Shown here one piece after another: positions 12,916 through 24,317 of a DNA stretch of 64,000 nucleotides. The position numbers and the translations under genes were made by a program. Source of the DNA: Cystobasidium ongulense (lineage: Eukaryota; Basidiomycota; Cystobasidiomycetes; Cystobasidiales; Cystobasidiaceae). The notes under the pieces are model-generated. The model was not told the origin of the DNA and did no database searches. It worked only from the letters and a program-made list of their open reading frames with translations. Within the stretch, counting starts at the first letter, position 1; each line of letters opens with the position of its first letter. The stretch spans positions 140,236 to 204,235 of the forward strand of contig BQUP01000010.1 of assembly GCA_022835595.1 (NCBI GenBank), in the 5' to 3' direction.

Positions 12916-14343
12916 TCATGCATGCTTCAGGATCAACTCGTAGACTGTATACATGACGGCTGCATTGGGGACGACTCTCAGTAGATGCGGTGAAAGACCG
13001 CCATAAAGGGCTGCTACGCCTTCTTCCTTCAGAATGAGCTTGAAGGATTGGAGCAGGCCGTAGTATTTTTGCTTAGTATGTCCGGGAGGAGGAGCCTGTC
13101 TCAGACGGGTGCGAACGACCTCGTGGGGATATGTGATGAATGTAGCTATAAGCTTTGCGGAGCCTGCTGCTCCAATCCTATCGAGCCATCCCTCTTCAAT
13201 GACTTGAGAGCCAGACGTGTGCCTCCGCATGGCTTTAAACTTTTCGTAAAGTGTCCATTGAATCGTACCCTCGGCTACACCGAGCAAGCTTGCGGACAGA
13301 CCACGGTAGAAACCTTTGGTACCTTCCGTCCGCCATATGTGAGCGATGCACTGCATAGATCCACTAAACCGATCTGGAGAGGCTGAAGAGAGCGTCGTGG
13401 CAGCTCGACCGAAAGAAGGAGTGAAGTGAGATAGGGTTTGAGGAGATGTCGACGACGCTTGCTGAACTATTCGAGAATACGAAGAAAAGGCGGCCGTAGT
13501 TGTGGGGCTTTTGCCAGTGACAGTTCGTGGCGGTGGAGTAGCTTTCTTGCTGGGAGATGGATCTTGCAGCTGAAGTCTCGTCTTAACAACCCATATTGGA
13601 TTTGTAGCAGCTGCTGTCGCTACTCCTGCTGTTGCTGCAGATATAAGATGGACGCCGGTAGATTCTTTCCCATTATTCAGGAGATTTGCATATATTTGCT
13701 TGCCGTTGCCGTAGACGAAGAAGTTGATAGACCTGAGAGCGGAGATCAGAATAAGTCAACGTCACAGTATCTGGAAGATTCTCACCTCGCTGGTATAACT
13801 CCGACCAGCGTTGGTCCTAGCCCTCTAAAGAGTGCCGATGGACCTTCGTTGCGGGCAATATCTCTGAGGCAAGCGACAAATGTAAGCCTGGCGACAGGAA
13901 AGGACTGCGTGTAAGGTAGATACCCACCTCAGGAGCTGGCCGGTCTCAACGAAATGATAGAGCAAGCGTCTCGTGGTATTGACGACTCCGCTTCGTGGCG
14001 GCACAGCTGCAGCTTTGGAAGAACTCGCGAAAAGGTCACTTTGAAGGCGGGTTTTGACGACATCGAAGGGCGCAGTGACGATAGCACCGCTCATTCCACC
14101 AAGACCTCCTGCTACCAAGTGCACCCACGATTTTGCCGGCAAACGCTTTGCTGCTTCTTGCGTGGCTGCAGACTTCTCGATCGAACTGTCGTCTGCTCTT
14201 TGCTTTCCTCTGCGCTTTTCACTCATTGGCAATGGTGGTGTAGGAATGGTCGAGGTCTTGACGGTCGTGAACTGCTCGCCTTCGCTGCTGCCTGCCAGCG
14301 ACAAGGCCGACGTGGTCGTCTCCCCGTTACTGCGTTGGTTCAT
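12916..14343 (-). CDS. RIM2: Mitochondrial pyrimidine-nucleotide carrier (Rim2 type)
   Basis: Member of the SLC25 family in the inner mitochondrial membrane; Rim2/SLC25A33-36 proteins exchange pyrimidine (deoxy)nucleotides needed for mtDNA and RNA synthesis. Three exons: 14343-13928, 13863-13786 and 13732-12916, 436 aa. All three carrier signatures are visible: [21 protein letters not shown] and [12 protein letters not shown]. Together with [15 protein letters not shown] and [12 protein letters not shown] these point to the Rim2 subfamily rather than a general carrier. A hydrophilic N-terminal extension of about 75 residues and a Ser/Thr/Pro-rich insert of about 70 residues after the second signature (the loop before repeat 3) are longer than usual. 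The start is the first ATG of the open exon. Confidence 0.93.
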
Positions 14344-14811
14344 GCTGGAATAGAATTGTGGTACAGAAGAGAAAGCTATTTGCTAGATCAAGCCCGACGA
14401 CACTCAAGCAAAATGACTATGCTGCCAATTACAACAGACGCTCGTAACGCATTGGTCGGACTTGGAGGCGCTTCCTCGTGTCCTTTGTCGTGCTGAATGC
14501 GCACTGGAAGCTATGCCGGACAGACCCACGCGTAGAGGGACGAGCGCAACTATTGACAATAGAAGACAAGGGCCGCAGCAGTCTTCATAACTTCCCTACA
14601 TTCTGCAACTTTCCTGCACTTCGAGACTGCAACGGGAACAATGACTGGCAACTCTCGTATTCAGTCAAGATCCGCTTAGTAGAACGAAATAACTTTCCAA
14701 GTCTGACATTTGTCCAGTCACTCCTGGCTTGAGCATGCGGACACGAGCGTGTAAAGTGTCGATACTGAACTGCATATACACGACCATCTGCTGTGCACGC
14801 GCCGTTCGTAT
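14344..14811. other. Intergenic region, RIM2 promoter and CinA-like 3' flank
   Basis: Upstream region of RIM2 (transcribed leftward from 14343) and 3' flank of the CinA-like gene. I see no supported gene, repeat or RNA here. Confidence 0.5.
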
Positions 14812-15405
14812 CTATGCAGCTTTAACAGCTTGAATGGCTAACTTTAGCGCAGCAACTGCGAAAGCTACCATATTGCTGGATCGATCCGCAGAGCCAGTCT
14901 CGATTTCTTCAGTTATGGTCTCATGCTGTGGAGATGCCACCGCGAGAGCACAATAGCCAGGTGTGCGATTTCGAGTTGTTCCACCAGTAGGACCAGCTGT
15001 TCCGCTCTCGCAAACGCAATAGTCTGCCTTGAGCTGCTGCAGGACATTTCCAGCAAGGAAACTGACTACCTCTGGAGTAGGTCCCTTGTAATTCTTAGTA
15101 TGCTCCTCGGTCCAGCCAGCGAAGGTTATTCGGCTCGGTAGGGTATATAGCGTCAAACCGCCAGCGTAGATCTTGCTTGCTCCGGGACAGGATAGTATAG
15201 AAGCGGATACCAAACCGCCAGCAGCCTATAGTACGAAGCGATGTTGCGAATGGTAACATCTGTAAGCTATGTATAATTTCAATCATCAGGCCATGCTGAT
15301 AACAAAGCACACCGTTTCGGCCACGCAGATCGTCTGGCTTCGAGCCTTCAGTAGATCCACCAGTTCCTGCGCGGCTTCTTGTAAATCTGATGGCAAGAAG
15401 CTCAT
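14812..15405 (-). CDS. CinA C-terminal-domain protein (PncC-like), catalytic motif altered
   Basis: Two exons: 15405-15313 and 15225-14812, 168 aa. The protein is a stand-alone CinA C-terminal domain. In bacteria this fold is the nicotinamide-nucleotide amidase PncC, which recycles NMN to nicotinate mononucleotide. The N-terminal helix (SDLQEAAQELVDLLKARSQT), then the glycine-rich AAGGLVSASIL, GASKIYAGGLTLYTLPSR, and the CESGTAGPTGGT loop are in family order and spacing. In bacterial enzymes the first loop reads AESCTGG with the nucleophilic Ser. Here the splice joins VAET to AAGG, so that Ser is absent. The protein may therefore be a divergent fungal subfamily with another activity or none. 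The start ATG at 15405 lies 201 bp from the divergent REV1 start. Confidence 0.82.
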
Positions 15406-15606
15406 TGTGTCTAGTAGACGAAAGATGTGATGATCTGTTGCCTCTGATTAGAAAGCTTTGGACGGTGAAATGCAGACCAGCTTGATGTCGGCCAGGTTCA
15501 GAGACAATCTTGCTTCTTGCCACCTTACCGACGAGCGAACAACTCCACCAATGCCATCAACAACGGGCTTACTTCTCCATGGCATACTTCTCTGTCATCT
15601 ATAGCG
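15406..15606. promoter_or_regulatory. Bidirectional promoter of CinA-like gene and REV1
   Basis: Only 201 bp separate the two divergent start codons, so both promoters must lie here. No TATA-like element is obvious. The assignment is by position. Confidence 0.5.
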
Positions 15607-18600
15607 ATGCCTCTACAGCGAGACACCTCGTCCGCTGTATACTGGCAAGATGCTGGTCTCGATGATCCCGATATCGACGAGGCGCTCTTGTTGGACCAGC
15701 AGCAAGGCCAGGCCGGAGGCGAAGGAAAGACTGAGGATCATCAGGTTGGAGATCATGTAGGGCACGATGCAGCTATCCTGTCTGCATCCACCGCATCAGA
15801 AGACCGTCCTTCCACCTATGTCTCAACCTCGATCAACCACCCGGTAAACAAGCAAGCATCAGGCAGCCATAACAGCAGTGAGAATAGCTCTGCGAGTAGC
15901 AGTTCCAGGCGTATACAGGAAGAGCATCTTGCAGAGGTCCGTACCGATATGCAAGTCGCTGAAGAGGACGAAGACGAAGAGGTCACGTTCAATCCAGACA
16001 TGGAACTCCAGGATGCACAGGCTGCTCAGCATGGCTACGAGAATGCGCAATTCTACGAAAAAGTCAACTTTGGAGAGTTTGGAAAGTATATGCAAAACAA
16101 GCGTCGGAAGCTTGGTGTCCAGCAAGGAGCTTTTAAGCTGAATGCAAAAGAAGGCGAAACCTCTTCGGTGCTTAAAGGGTTGCGTATACATGTGAGCTGT
16201 CAGTAGCTCTTCGGAACGACGAGAATGACCGTGCTAAGTTGTCACTTGTCTGTACCTTGCTTCCAAAAGATTAATGGCGAGACAGGTGAATATGCTCTGC
16301 TCTGGACTCCGTGGTGGCGCAAACTGACTTCATCCTTCGTCTCAGAACCGCCCGCTCACGTCCTCAGTCATCTTGTCGTACTCCATGGTGGAGTATACGT
16401 TCCGTATCTCGACGGCAAGAAGACGTTCGCAACGCATATCATCGCATCAAACCTTACACCGCGGAAAAGGGTAATGTTCAAGGAGTACAAAGTGGTACGG
16501 GCAGACTGGCTGTTAGAAAGTATACGGGACCAGAAGATTAAAGACTGGAGACTCTATCGAGAAGATCAGACACCTGTCAGAGAGGAAGATGTCGGTGTCG
16601 CACCTGCAGGAACACAGATTGCTCAGCCGAGACTATCATTCCAGCCTCGTTCGACATCGTCTTTTGCCGCAGTGACTGGACCCGCCACTCCAGTCAAGCA
16701 AGCTACGGCAGAGATGCTCGTGACTCCGAAATTAGTCAGATCTCCCCATCGTCCTCCGCCGCCAACTAGTGACCCTCTGAACCAATACCAGGTCGACAGC
16801 CTCGAAGCTGCGGAAATAGACGAAGCACAGGAAGCTGGCCCATCAAGGGTCGGCTGGTATCAGACAACCTCGAACGCTCGCTCGGCAGCCTTGCTGAAAG
16901 ACGAAGCATGGCGACTTCAGGAGACTGCGGTGAACGCGACCGAATTCTTGGACAAGTACTACAAAGAATCACGCCTGCATTGGCTCAGTACCTGGAAAGC
17001 AGAGTTGAAGAAAATGGTCGGAGAGCTATCGGAAGGGCGAGAAATTGACCTTGCCAAGCAGAAAAGGAAAGGGCCTCTCAAAGGTACTGAGCACGACGGA
17101 AGGGTTGTTATGCATATCGATTTCGATTCGTTCTTCGTATCGGCATCATTACTAGCCCGTCCGCATCTGAAGGGACAGCCGGTAGTCGTGTGCCACGCAA
17201 CGGCTGGGGATGCCGCATCTTCATCTGAGATTGCAAGCGCCAGCTACGAAGCTCGAGAATTTGGCATTCCAAATGGCATGTCGTAAGTGCGCGTGTCGCA
17301 CCTCAATGCGAAAATCACTGACGAAATAGCAACACAGGCTCGGTTCCGCACGCACGAAGTGTCCTCACCTTCAGACTGTACCGTACGACTTTGACCTTTA
17401 CCGAAGCACATCCGCCAAATTCTACTCCATCCTTTTCGCCCATGCTCAAGATCTTGAAGCTGTCTCTATTGATGAAGCATACATATCTCTGCCCGATGTT
17501 TTGCCTCCGCGAACTACAGAACAGCTTCTCGAATTTGCTGAGCAACTCAGATCAGAGATACGCGAAGCCACTGGCCTTGAGACTTCCGTCGGAGTGTCGC
17601 ATAATAAGCTGTTGGCCAGGCTTGCGACAAATCGCGCCAAGCCTGCGTCGAGCTTCCAAATTGGTAACAGCACAGGGACGACCGGCGAAGAGATACGAGA
17701 CTTTCTCAAGGAGATTGAAATTGAGACTCTGCCAGGTATCGGATGGAAACGAGCCAATGATGTCGAAGAAAAGTTGGCGGAACTGCAAAAGCGCTTAGCG
17801 GGAAGTCATTTCTCAAAGAAAGATGATAAAGGTAAAGGCCCGGAAACCACTACCGAAGAACCCAAGTTTGAGAAAGTGGGCGACCTGCTAGCTTTCACGA
17901 AGAACCAGCTGAAGCAGGCTATTGGTGAAAAGACGGGCGAAATGTTATACAATTACGCTCGCGGTATCGATGGCAGGGAACTTGAGATGGATGGCATACG
18001 AAAGAGCGTTAGTGCGGAAGTCAATGTAAGCTATTGCGTTCATGTCCAAAGATTGGCTTGCTGACAACACGTAATACTCGACAGTACGGTATTCGCTTCA
18101 AGTCAAAGCCAGAAGTTGATGCATTCCTAGGGGATCAAGGTCTGGCCGGTGAACTAGCTCGTCGTTTACGGGGTCTCAAATACAAAGGTAGACAACTGAC
18201 CTTGAAAGTCATGCGAAGAGCTGAGACTGCACCTGTAAGCGAGCTTTATTCACGATACAGTAATCCTGACCGCTAATTCCCTGACCGATTTACAGATCGA
18301 ACCACCAAAGTTCCTCGGTCACGGTGTCTGTGACACGTTCAATGTATCAAAGCAAATGGATCTAACGGACGATGCCGTCACGCTTGGGAAAGCTGCGTGT
18401 GAGCTCATGCAAAGCCTAGCTTGCCCGCCCGAGGAGCTACGGGGGATCGGGCTACAGATGCAAAAGCTTGAGAATTCCACCGGAAGCATCGACAAAGGCG
18501 GCCAGCAAGGCGGTGCGCAGGGCCGTCTAACATTCGAGGCAATAGGCAAACCTGCACTCGCAAAGCCGCATGCGATTACAGTACAGGCTGGCTCACCAAT

Positions 18601-19633
18601 TGTACTTAGTGACAAGACCTCGTCACCCCAAGTGCTTGGAACATCTCCTGCACCCGGGCAGCGCTCTACTCGGTCGAAGCAGCCGGTCAACTATGTAGAT
18701 CTGTCGTCGGAAATGTCTGATGAAGGAGATTTATCAGTTTTATCACAAGCACCTGCCAATTTCGTCGACAAGGCTAGGAAGCAGGCACAACAATCCATCT
18801 TAGGGGGTGAAATTGTCAAGCGAAGCAAGTCTCTATCTGCTCAGCCTAAGGCCATCATAATTCCCGCCACACAACCCACGAAAGCTATCCTCATTCCAGC
18901 TACATCGCCGGCTTTCCAAGATGCAGGACCAATGTTACCATCTCCGAAGAAATTGACCGATAAGCAACTCTCACTTCTTGGCTTGAATGCCATATATTTT
19001 CACTCGTGCAGTAGAACGCTGCAAACCGAAATCCTGCGAGAGTGTCTACTAAAGAAAGGCGACAAAGATGAGGTGCAGAGGTTACTGGTGGAAGCCGGTG
19101 TGAAAAGCAAGAAAGGAAAAAAGGAAAAACCTTTATTTGCACCTGTGTTTGAGCAAGCAGCTGCCAATGCAGCGAAAAGAGAAGAAAAAAAGAAAAGGGA
19201 TGAAGAAAAAGCAAAACGTAAGAAGCGAGGTCCCATTTTCCTTCATCTTGATATGACCAGAAATGGAAAGACACCAATTTTCGCTGGAAAGAGTGATTTG
19301 GGAGATTTGAGAAAGATTCTGCAGCAGTGGATGGACGGGGTTGGGATGGATGCTGCACCTGCACTTGAAGAAGTAGGAGATTTTACGAAATATTGCTTGG
19401 ATACGATCAGTGGACGAGCTGAACGTAATGGAGGGCGAGGTCCGGATATCGCAAAGATTGCAGCGCTATTAAGATGGTGGAAGTATCTAATCGAGCAAAG
19501 AGAGAACTTGGCTAGATCAGATGGAAGTCAGAAATTGGCTGCTGATGCTTGGAGAGATACATATTGTCAGGTCGAGCAGCGCGTCAGTAAGGCTGTCCAG
19601 CAGCAATGGGGTGCGCCGCTGTTTATCAGGTAG
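15607..19633 (+). CDS. REV1: DNA repair deoxycytidyl transferase REV1
   Basis: Y-family polymerase and scaffold for translesion synthesis in the nucleus. Six exons: 15607-16191, 16270-16285 (only 16 nt), 16346-17282, 17338-18025, 18085-18234 and 18296-19633, 1237 aa. Domain order: an N-terminal BRCT domain (about 185-280, LKGLRIHINGETEPPAHVL, HIIASNLTPRK, VRADWLLESI); the polymerase core with catalytic MHIDFDSFFVSA and AVSIDEAYI; the little-finger domain with YGIRFKSKPEVDAFL and PPKFLGHGVCDTFNVS; a degenerate ubiquitin-binding motif near 1025-1045 (YFHSCSRTLQTEIL); and the C-terminal partner-binding helical domain (about 1130-1225, DLRKILQQWMDG and IAALLRWWKYLIEQRE). Acidic D and E residues at the active site are intact. 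The first in-frame ATG is 15607. It converges on ATP12, 204 bp apart. Confidence 0.95.
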
Positions 19634-19837
19634 TTATGCTTTGCCTGCTATTATACCTTGTTCTTGGTCTATCTAGATTTCTGACTGTTTAGTTTAGGGG
19701 TAGTGTGGTGGTCATTGTCGTTGTAGCAGTATGCAAATATTCTGGCAATCGATTGCGATTCTCTTCCAACATCTTGTCATTATAACGAGCTGCTATTGCT
19801 GAGAAGGGAAAAGACTGGGCTTCTATTGTCGGACACT

Positions 19838-21131
19838 CTACTTTACAGGTAATGGAGCCATGATGATAGCTGAAGAACCTAGACGAACGCGAATATCTTG
19901 ATGGTCGACATCGTGTGCTAGAAATTGTCGGGTGTCTAAATCAGCTTGGACTTTTATAGCGATCTGATTGTGAGAGGTAACCCACTGTCTTCGACCTCTC
20001 CCCATCGCTCTATTTGACTTTGCACTTCCACATGGGCTGCTTGCGCTGCTTGTTCCACTGTCAAGTGACCTTCTGCAAGGCCTAAAGCGATGATATATGA
20101 TTTGCTGGCCATGACGCTTCGTTCGAAGCCTGACAGTACCAGTGACAGGTATCAAGGTCAGTCAAGAGACAGCGAAGATGTAGCTTGTCAATAATAATCC
20201 GCGAAAACGCACCTGCCAGTCGATAAGCATCATATTTGGATACTACGTCCTGGAGCTTTTGTACCGTCTCAGCTGGTTGCTGGTTGAATAGCTGTCCAGC
20301 TGCGACGTTAATCGAGACATCGAAATATTTCTCAGCCCATTGAATGAGGGGCGTCCAATGCTCCTCTTGCAGTCTAGTCAAGGCATTCGATTTCCCTTCT
20401 TCCGCATACCTACAAAGAGGGGAAGAAGAAGAAAAGTAGAGGTGGCAATCAGAACATGCTCGTTGGATGAGCCACAAGATCGGCAGAAGGGTGGCTCACA
20501 CTACTGTATCGGTATGCAGGTACCTTCCTAGCTCTTGGACGACTTGCGATACGAGCGCTGGGTCAGATAGCGCATCGATAGCACGCGAAGCCAACGAAGT
20601 CTGCGAACAAGAGTATCAAACCGGCGATCAGCTAGAACAGCTTGCAGGAACCAAAGACCAACGGCCCACTCACAACAGGCAAGCTATGTGGCTTCAGTAT
20701 CTGCTCTTGCGAGTCCCACTCCTGCGCTATGAGGGTTGCAGCGAGTATCTTTTCTTTCGGCAGCCTGATCGGGTTAAGCGAAGGCGTTTTAAGAGCTGCA
20801 AATGGACCCATCAGCATGGCTCATCGCGACGGGAGGACGAGCTATACGCACTTCTCTTGTCGAGTTGAATACTCCATGACTGATCCTTGGGATCCTGGAT
20901 CAGATTGACCGACTTCCAGAATCGCTGGAGTGTTCTTTCAGCTTTCGCAGTCGCTGGCTCTTGACTTCCTGCAAGTGCAGACTTGGACGTTGACGCTTTC
21001 GAGTTTGGATGAAATGACAGCGCTTCGGCTGGTGTTGATATGCAGCGTCGTGCTATGGCTGGCTGAGCTTGCAGAAGCTGCCGCCGTGCGAGCCCGCTGA
21101 GCATTCGCTGTCGTAGAGCATTTGCCGACAT
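19838..21131 (-). CDS. ATP12: F1-ATPase assembly chaperone ATP12
   Basis: Mitochondrial matrix chaperone that holds the F1 alpha subunit before hexamer assembly. Six exons: 21131-20852, 20795-20674, 20600-20500, 20409-20213, 20129-19986 and 19917-19838, 307 aa, the normal family length. An arginine/serine-rich presequence (RRCISTP region) is followed by FWKSVNL, the conserved LDKRTLKTPSLNPIRLP, LIAQEWDSQ, TSLASRAIDAL, LGRYLHTDTV, EEHWTPLIQWAEKYF and an acidic C-terminus ending APLPVK. The YLHTDT motif, a hallmark of the family, is coded just before the donor at 20499 and fixed the choice between two competing donors (20523 and 20499). A TATATAA-like string about 100 nt upstream of the ATG may be its promoter element. 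Confidence 0.93.
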
Positions 21132-21736
21132 ATTTACAGCGTGTCGATGGGTGCAGAGCAGAAGAGCAAGAGCAAGGCCGCCGTCAGCTAGCAAATAGCC
21201 AGAGGTATTTAGCCTGATCCCCACTGAGATGCCATTATATATGAGTATGGAACATGCAATGTTGGCTATTGATGGCTATCCACTTGCTTCAAAGAGCGTG
21301 CTGTTGGATCCAGCAAGTCGCCACTACCGGAAGGTAGCTATGCCGGACGTCTTGCAGTAGCGTCACCACGTCCTGAGCTGTCAAGTACTGGTATGGCGTG
21401 CAAGAGCCTGGGCAATCCCGTTCACGCCTGCTGCTTCTTTTTATGCTTCTGCTTCGGATAGCAACGGTCTATGGCGCGTTGCAGCCCATCTTCAGTACCG
21501 ATGCGTCCACCTGAATACCTGACTGTTAGAGTGAAATTGAGGAAGGCAGAATAACTGGATGATCTTGTATTCCGCGTTGTCCTGTCCATGAATGAATGCC
21601 GTCGTAATAGACCTCGTATAGCCGAAAAGCAGAGGTGATCGGCAAGTAGAATGTACAACCTGGATTGCCGAAAGCTTTGTTCTTGTCTTCTACACATCTG
21701 TAACTCTTCTCGCATTCGACACTATATTCGTCAGAC
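21132..21736. other. Divergent intergenic region, ATP12 and gluconokinase
   Basis: 605 bp holding the promoters of both divergent genes. The ATTATATATGAG stretch near 21233-21244 is the only TATA-like element seen. Open frames here lack supported starts or domains. Confidence 0.5.
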
Positions 21737-22737
21737 ATGGCTTCAGCATCATCACCAAGTGGTCCGTCAAATGGGCAAGCCTCAATCGTCGACCCCGACA
21801 TTGCGCCCAAAGAAGCACTTCTCCGCGACCCTCCCAAGCTATTCAAACAGCATCCAGGCACACGTCCACATCTCACTTCACCTGTTCTCATCATTGTCAT
21901 GGGAGTCAGCGGCTGCGGAAAGAGTACCGTCGGTCAGCGGATAGCCGACAAGTTTAGAATTCAGTTCGTAGATGGGGATGCACTACATCCGAAGAGCAAT
22001 ATTGACAAGATGAGTGCAGGTATACCGTTGAACGATGAGGTATGCTACTATATACTGTTAATATCTTACATTTATTACAAGACTGGACTAATTCGTACCC
22101 ATTGCCTTGCTCTCGGCAATAGGACCGCTTCCCATGGCTAAGTATTATACGCGAAGAAGCAGCAAAGCAAACAACACGTGAAGCTTTGAAGGCTTTTTAT
22201 CACGGCAAGAATCTTAAAGATCCGGAACAACCACGAGCTGGTATCGTAATTGCATGCTCGGCGTTGAAGAGGTCTTATCGTGATATTCTACGAGGGACGT
22301 CGCACGAATCGGTAGAATTGGATGAGAGCCACGCTGGCCTAGATACGCATTTCGTCTATCGTGAGTTGTTATTCCGCGAGTGCCTTGGAGCTCAGTCTAC
22401 AGGAATTCTAATCCTGAGCCTAATTATAATCATGCAGTCAAAGGCTCCAGGGAAGTACTGATCAAACGGATGGAGTCTAGAAAAGGCCACTTTTTCTCGC
22501 CAAAAATGTTAGACTCGCAATTAGCGACGTTAGAGCCGTAAGCAACTTAGACTCTTCAACCAAGTTTATACTTGATCCCCTGAGTATTTCCTTCCTTGCC
22601 GTATCTGTAGCCCTTCAAATAAAGAAGAAAACACCCAAGGAATAGTCGAGGTCGATATTGACAAGCCTATCGATGAACTCGTTGACGAAGCTGCGCAAAG
22701 ACTGTCTGGATTGACTGGCCTGAAGGTGCTTGATTAG
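21737..22737 (+). CDS. Gluconokinase
   Basis: Phosphorylates D-gluconate to 6-phosphogluconate with ATP, feeding the pentose phosphate pathway in the cytosol. Four exons: 21737-22039, 22123-22360, 22438-22537 and 22611-22737, 255 aa. A hydrophilic N-terminal extension of about 50 residues precedes the P-loop GVSGCGKST. Then come VDGDALHPKSNIDKMSAGIPLND, DRFPWL, ACSALKRSYRDILRG, VYLKGSREVLIKRM and RKGHFFSPKMLDSQLATLEPP, the usual order of the shikimate-kinase-like gluconokinases. The extension is longer than in bacterial enzymes (about 175 aa). A decayed copy of the last part of this gene lies 1.8 kb downstream, beyond the F-box gene. Confidence 0.94.
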
Positions 22738-22985
22738 GCACTGCCAGAGGAATGTACCTGTACCTCAATGTAAAGTAGATCAGACGCAAAGAGTGCCATT
22801 ATGGAAGTAATACGCAGCGATATTCACGATCCGAGAATTGAAGAACTCAGCTCTACATTGCAAGAAACAAAGAAGCAAGGCTGGGTAGGACAGTTGATCA
22901 TCGTGGCAGGTTCACACGCCATATCCTATTGACAGACATGTGGTATCGGGATTGTGCTGTGAGTATTGCACTTGTCAATTAATCT

Positions 22986-24317
22986 TTATTCACGGGCCAG
23001 CTTCCAGACTGTCGTTTCTAAATCTCCTGCGTATAACCTGAGACCTCTTGCTTTCAAACCAGCTAAGCCTTGACCAATGTCCTTCTTTTCAGCTTTAGAA
23101 AGACGAGTCGTTCGTTCGAGTGTAAAATTAGGTATCGCTTGCAGATTTGGAAAGAAACCAGGTTTTCGAAAAGCTTTGCACACGCGTACAAATTTCTTTG
23201 TACCGAAAAGTCTATCGATTCCGTTTATTGTCAGGTTTTGACATTTTAAGATTTTATATCCTGCTAGATCTAGTAATGGCATTCCACGTTTGTTGCCCAT
23301 TTTTGTTCTGGGTATAGTCCTGTCTTCTGATATCGCTCGTATATGTATGGTTTCGAGATTTGGGCTTTGTAAAATATCCGGATCGTACCTCAGGGGATAA
23401 TGCACCAAGGACGTCTTCGGTAAGGGCTCCCAAATCACTTGCAGATGTTTTAAGGATGTACTGAACGCATCGAAGTGGAGGCCAAACGAAGCCTTTTCTT
23501 CCTTTTCACCTTCCCATGCTTCATGGTCGAAGGAGTGATGCCACTTGGTTGTCTGCCGCAATACCAGTTGCCGTGCACAAGGGAAGAGCTTGGACCAGAG
23601 TCGTGAACGTTGGAAGGTGGCATCGCGCAGAACCACAATTTCTGCTGGACATGCCTGATTCGGATACTCGTCAGGCAGATCGATTGCTAGGTAGGACAGC
23701 TGTAGTTCTTTTAACGGGACTTTTCTTGCCGGGCTGCAGATCAGGTCCAGTAGACGGATCCATGAAAAGTTGCGTCCGGGAAAAGTATACTCGCTATAGG
23801 CCGTCGTATGCGGATCGTACGAGTAAATGTGCAGCCTAGCAATCTTGCTCAAAACGGTGTGCATAGCTTTACGAAGGGAGAGTGTTGTACCAACCTCGAA
23901 GAATTCCGACTGTAACGATAGCGAAGTGAGGGAAGATGCGGAGATTGCTAATAATCTAGCGAGGGTATCAGAGGCTCTGAAAGTGTGCCAGTAAGCTGCA
24001 AGATCCTGGACTTGGGCCTCTATGTGGAGGTTGAGGATAGGCGTCGAATGCACGAGCTGCTGGCCATCGCGAGCGAGTGCTCTGTACCAATACGCAACCA
24101 AGTGCGTCCATCCGCTTTGAGAGACTGTGAATGTGGTCCTGTATCCTCTCGCTAATCTGTACCAGTCCCTGCACACCAGCGCTGCGCGGCTGAAGAAGCG
24201 ATTGTGCTGCTTGCTGAGCGCGAACCAGTCGTAGGGGAACAATCCATCGCTCTCGCTCCTGTGAATCTCGTCGAAAATGCGCGACACGAGCTCTAGCGGT
24301 AGGCGAACCATCTTCAT
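22986..24317 (-). CDS. F-box-like protein
   Basis: Single open exon of 443 codons plus stop. The N-terminus MKMVRLPLELVSRIFDEIH followed by a second half with SRAALVCRDWYRLARGYR is a typical F-box-like motif, which docks onto Skp1 in SCF ubiquitin ligases. The remainder (about 70-443) contains scattered leucine-rich stretches such as LPDEYPNQ, LKHLQVIWEPLP and LETIHIRAI, resembling the irregular LRR folds of fungal F-box proteins, but no named domain. The gene has no intron although its neighbours average four to six. It sits between gluconokinase and a broken duplicate of gluconokinase, which suggests it moved or was duplicated with that segment. The substrate is unknown. ATG 24317 is the first in frame; a second lies two codons later. 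Confidence 0.8.
   Translation of the reverse strand: MKMVRLPLELVSRIFDEIHRSESDGLFPYDWFALSKQHNRFFSRAALVCRDWYRLARGYRTTFTVSQSGWTHLVAYWYRALARDGQQLVHSTPILNLHIEAQVQDLAAYWHTFRASDTLARLLAISASSLTSLSLQSEFFEVGTTLSLRKAMHTVLSKIARLHIYSYDPHTTAYSEYTFPGRNFSWIRLLDLICSPARKVPLKELQLSYLAIDLPDEYPNQACPAEIVVLRDATFQRSRLWSKLFPCARQLVLRQTTKWHHSFDHEAWEGEKEEKASFGLHFDAFSTSLKHLQVIWEPLPKTSLVHYPLRYDPDILQSPNLETIHIRAISEDRTIPRTKMGNKRGMPLLDLAGYKILKCQNLTINGIDRLFGTKKFVRVCKAFRKPGFFPNLQAIPNFTLERTTRLSKAEKKDIGQGLAGLKARGLRLYAGDLETTVWKLARE

Noticed and set aside
20410-20523. Earlier ATP12 donor at 20523
   Set aside because: It would delete the conserved YLHTDT motif; the donor at 20499 keeps the motif and the frame.
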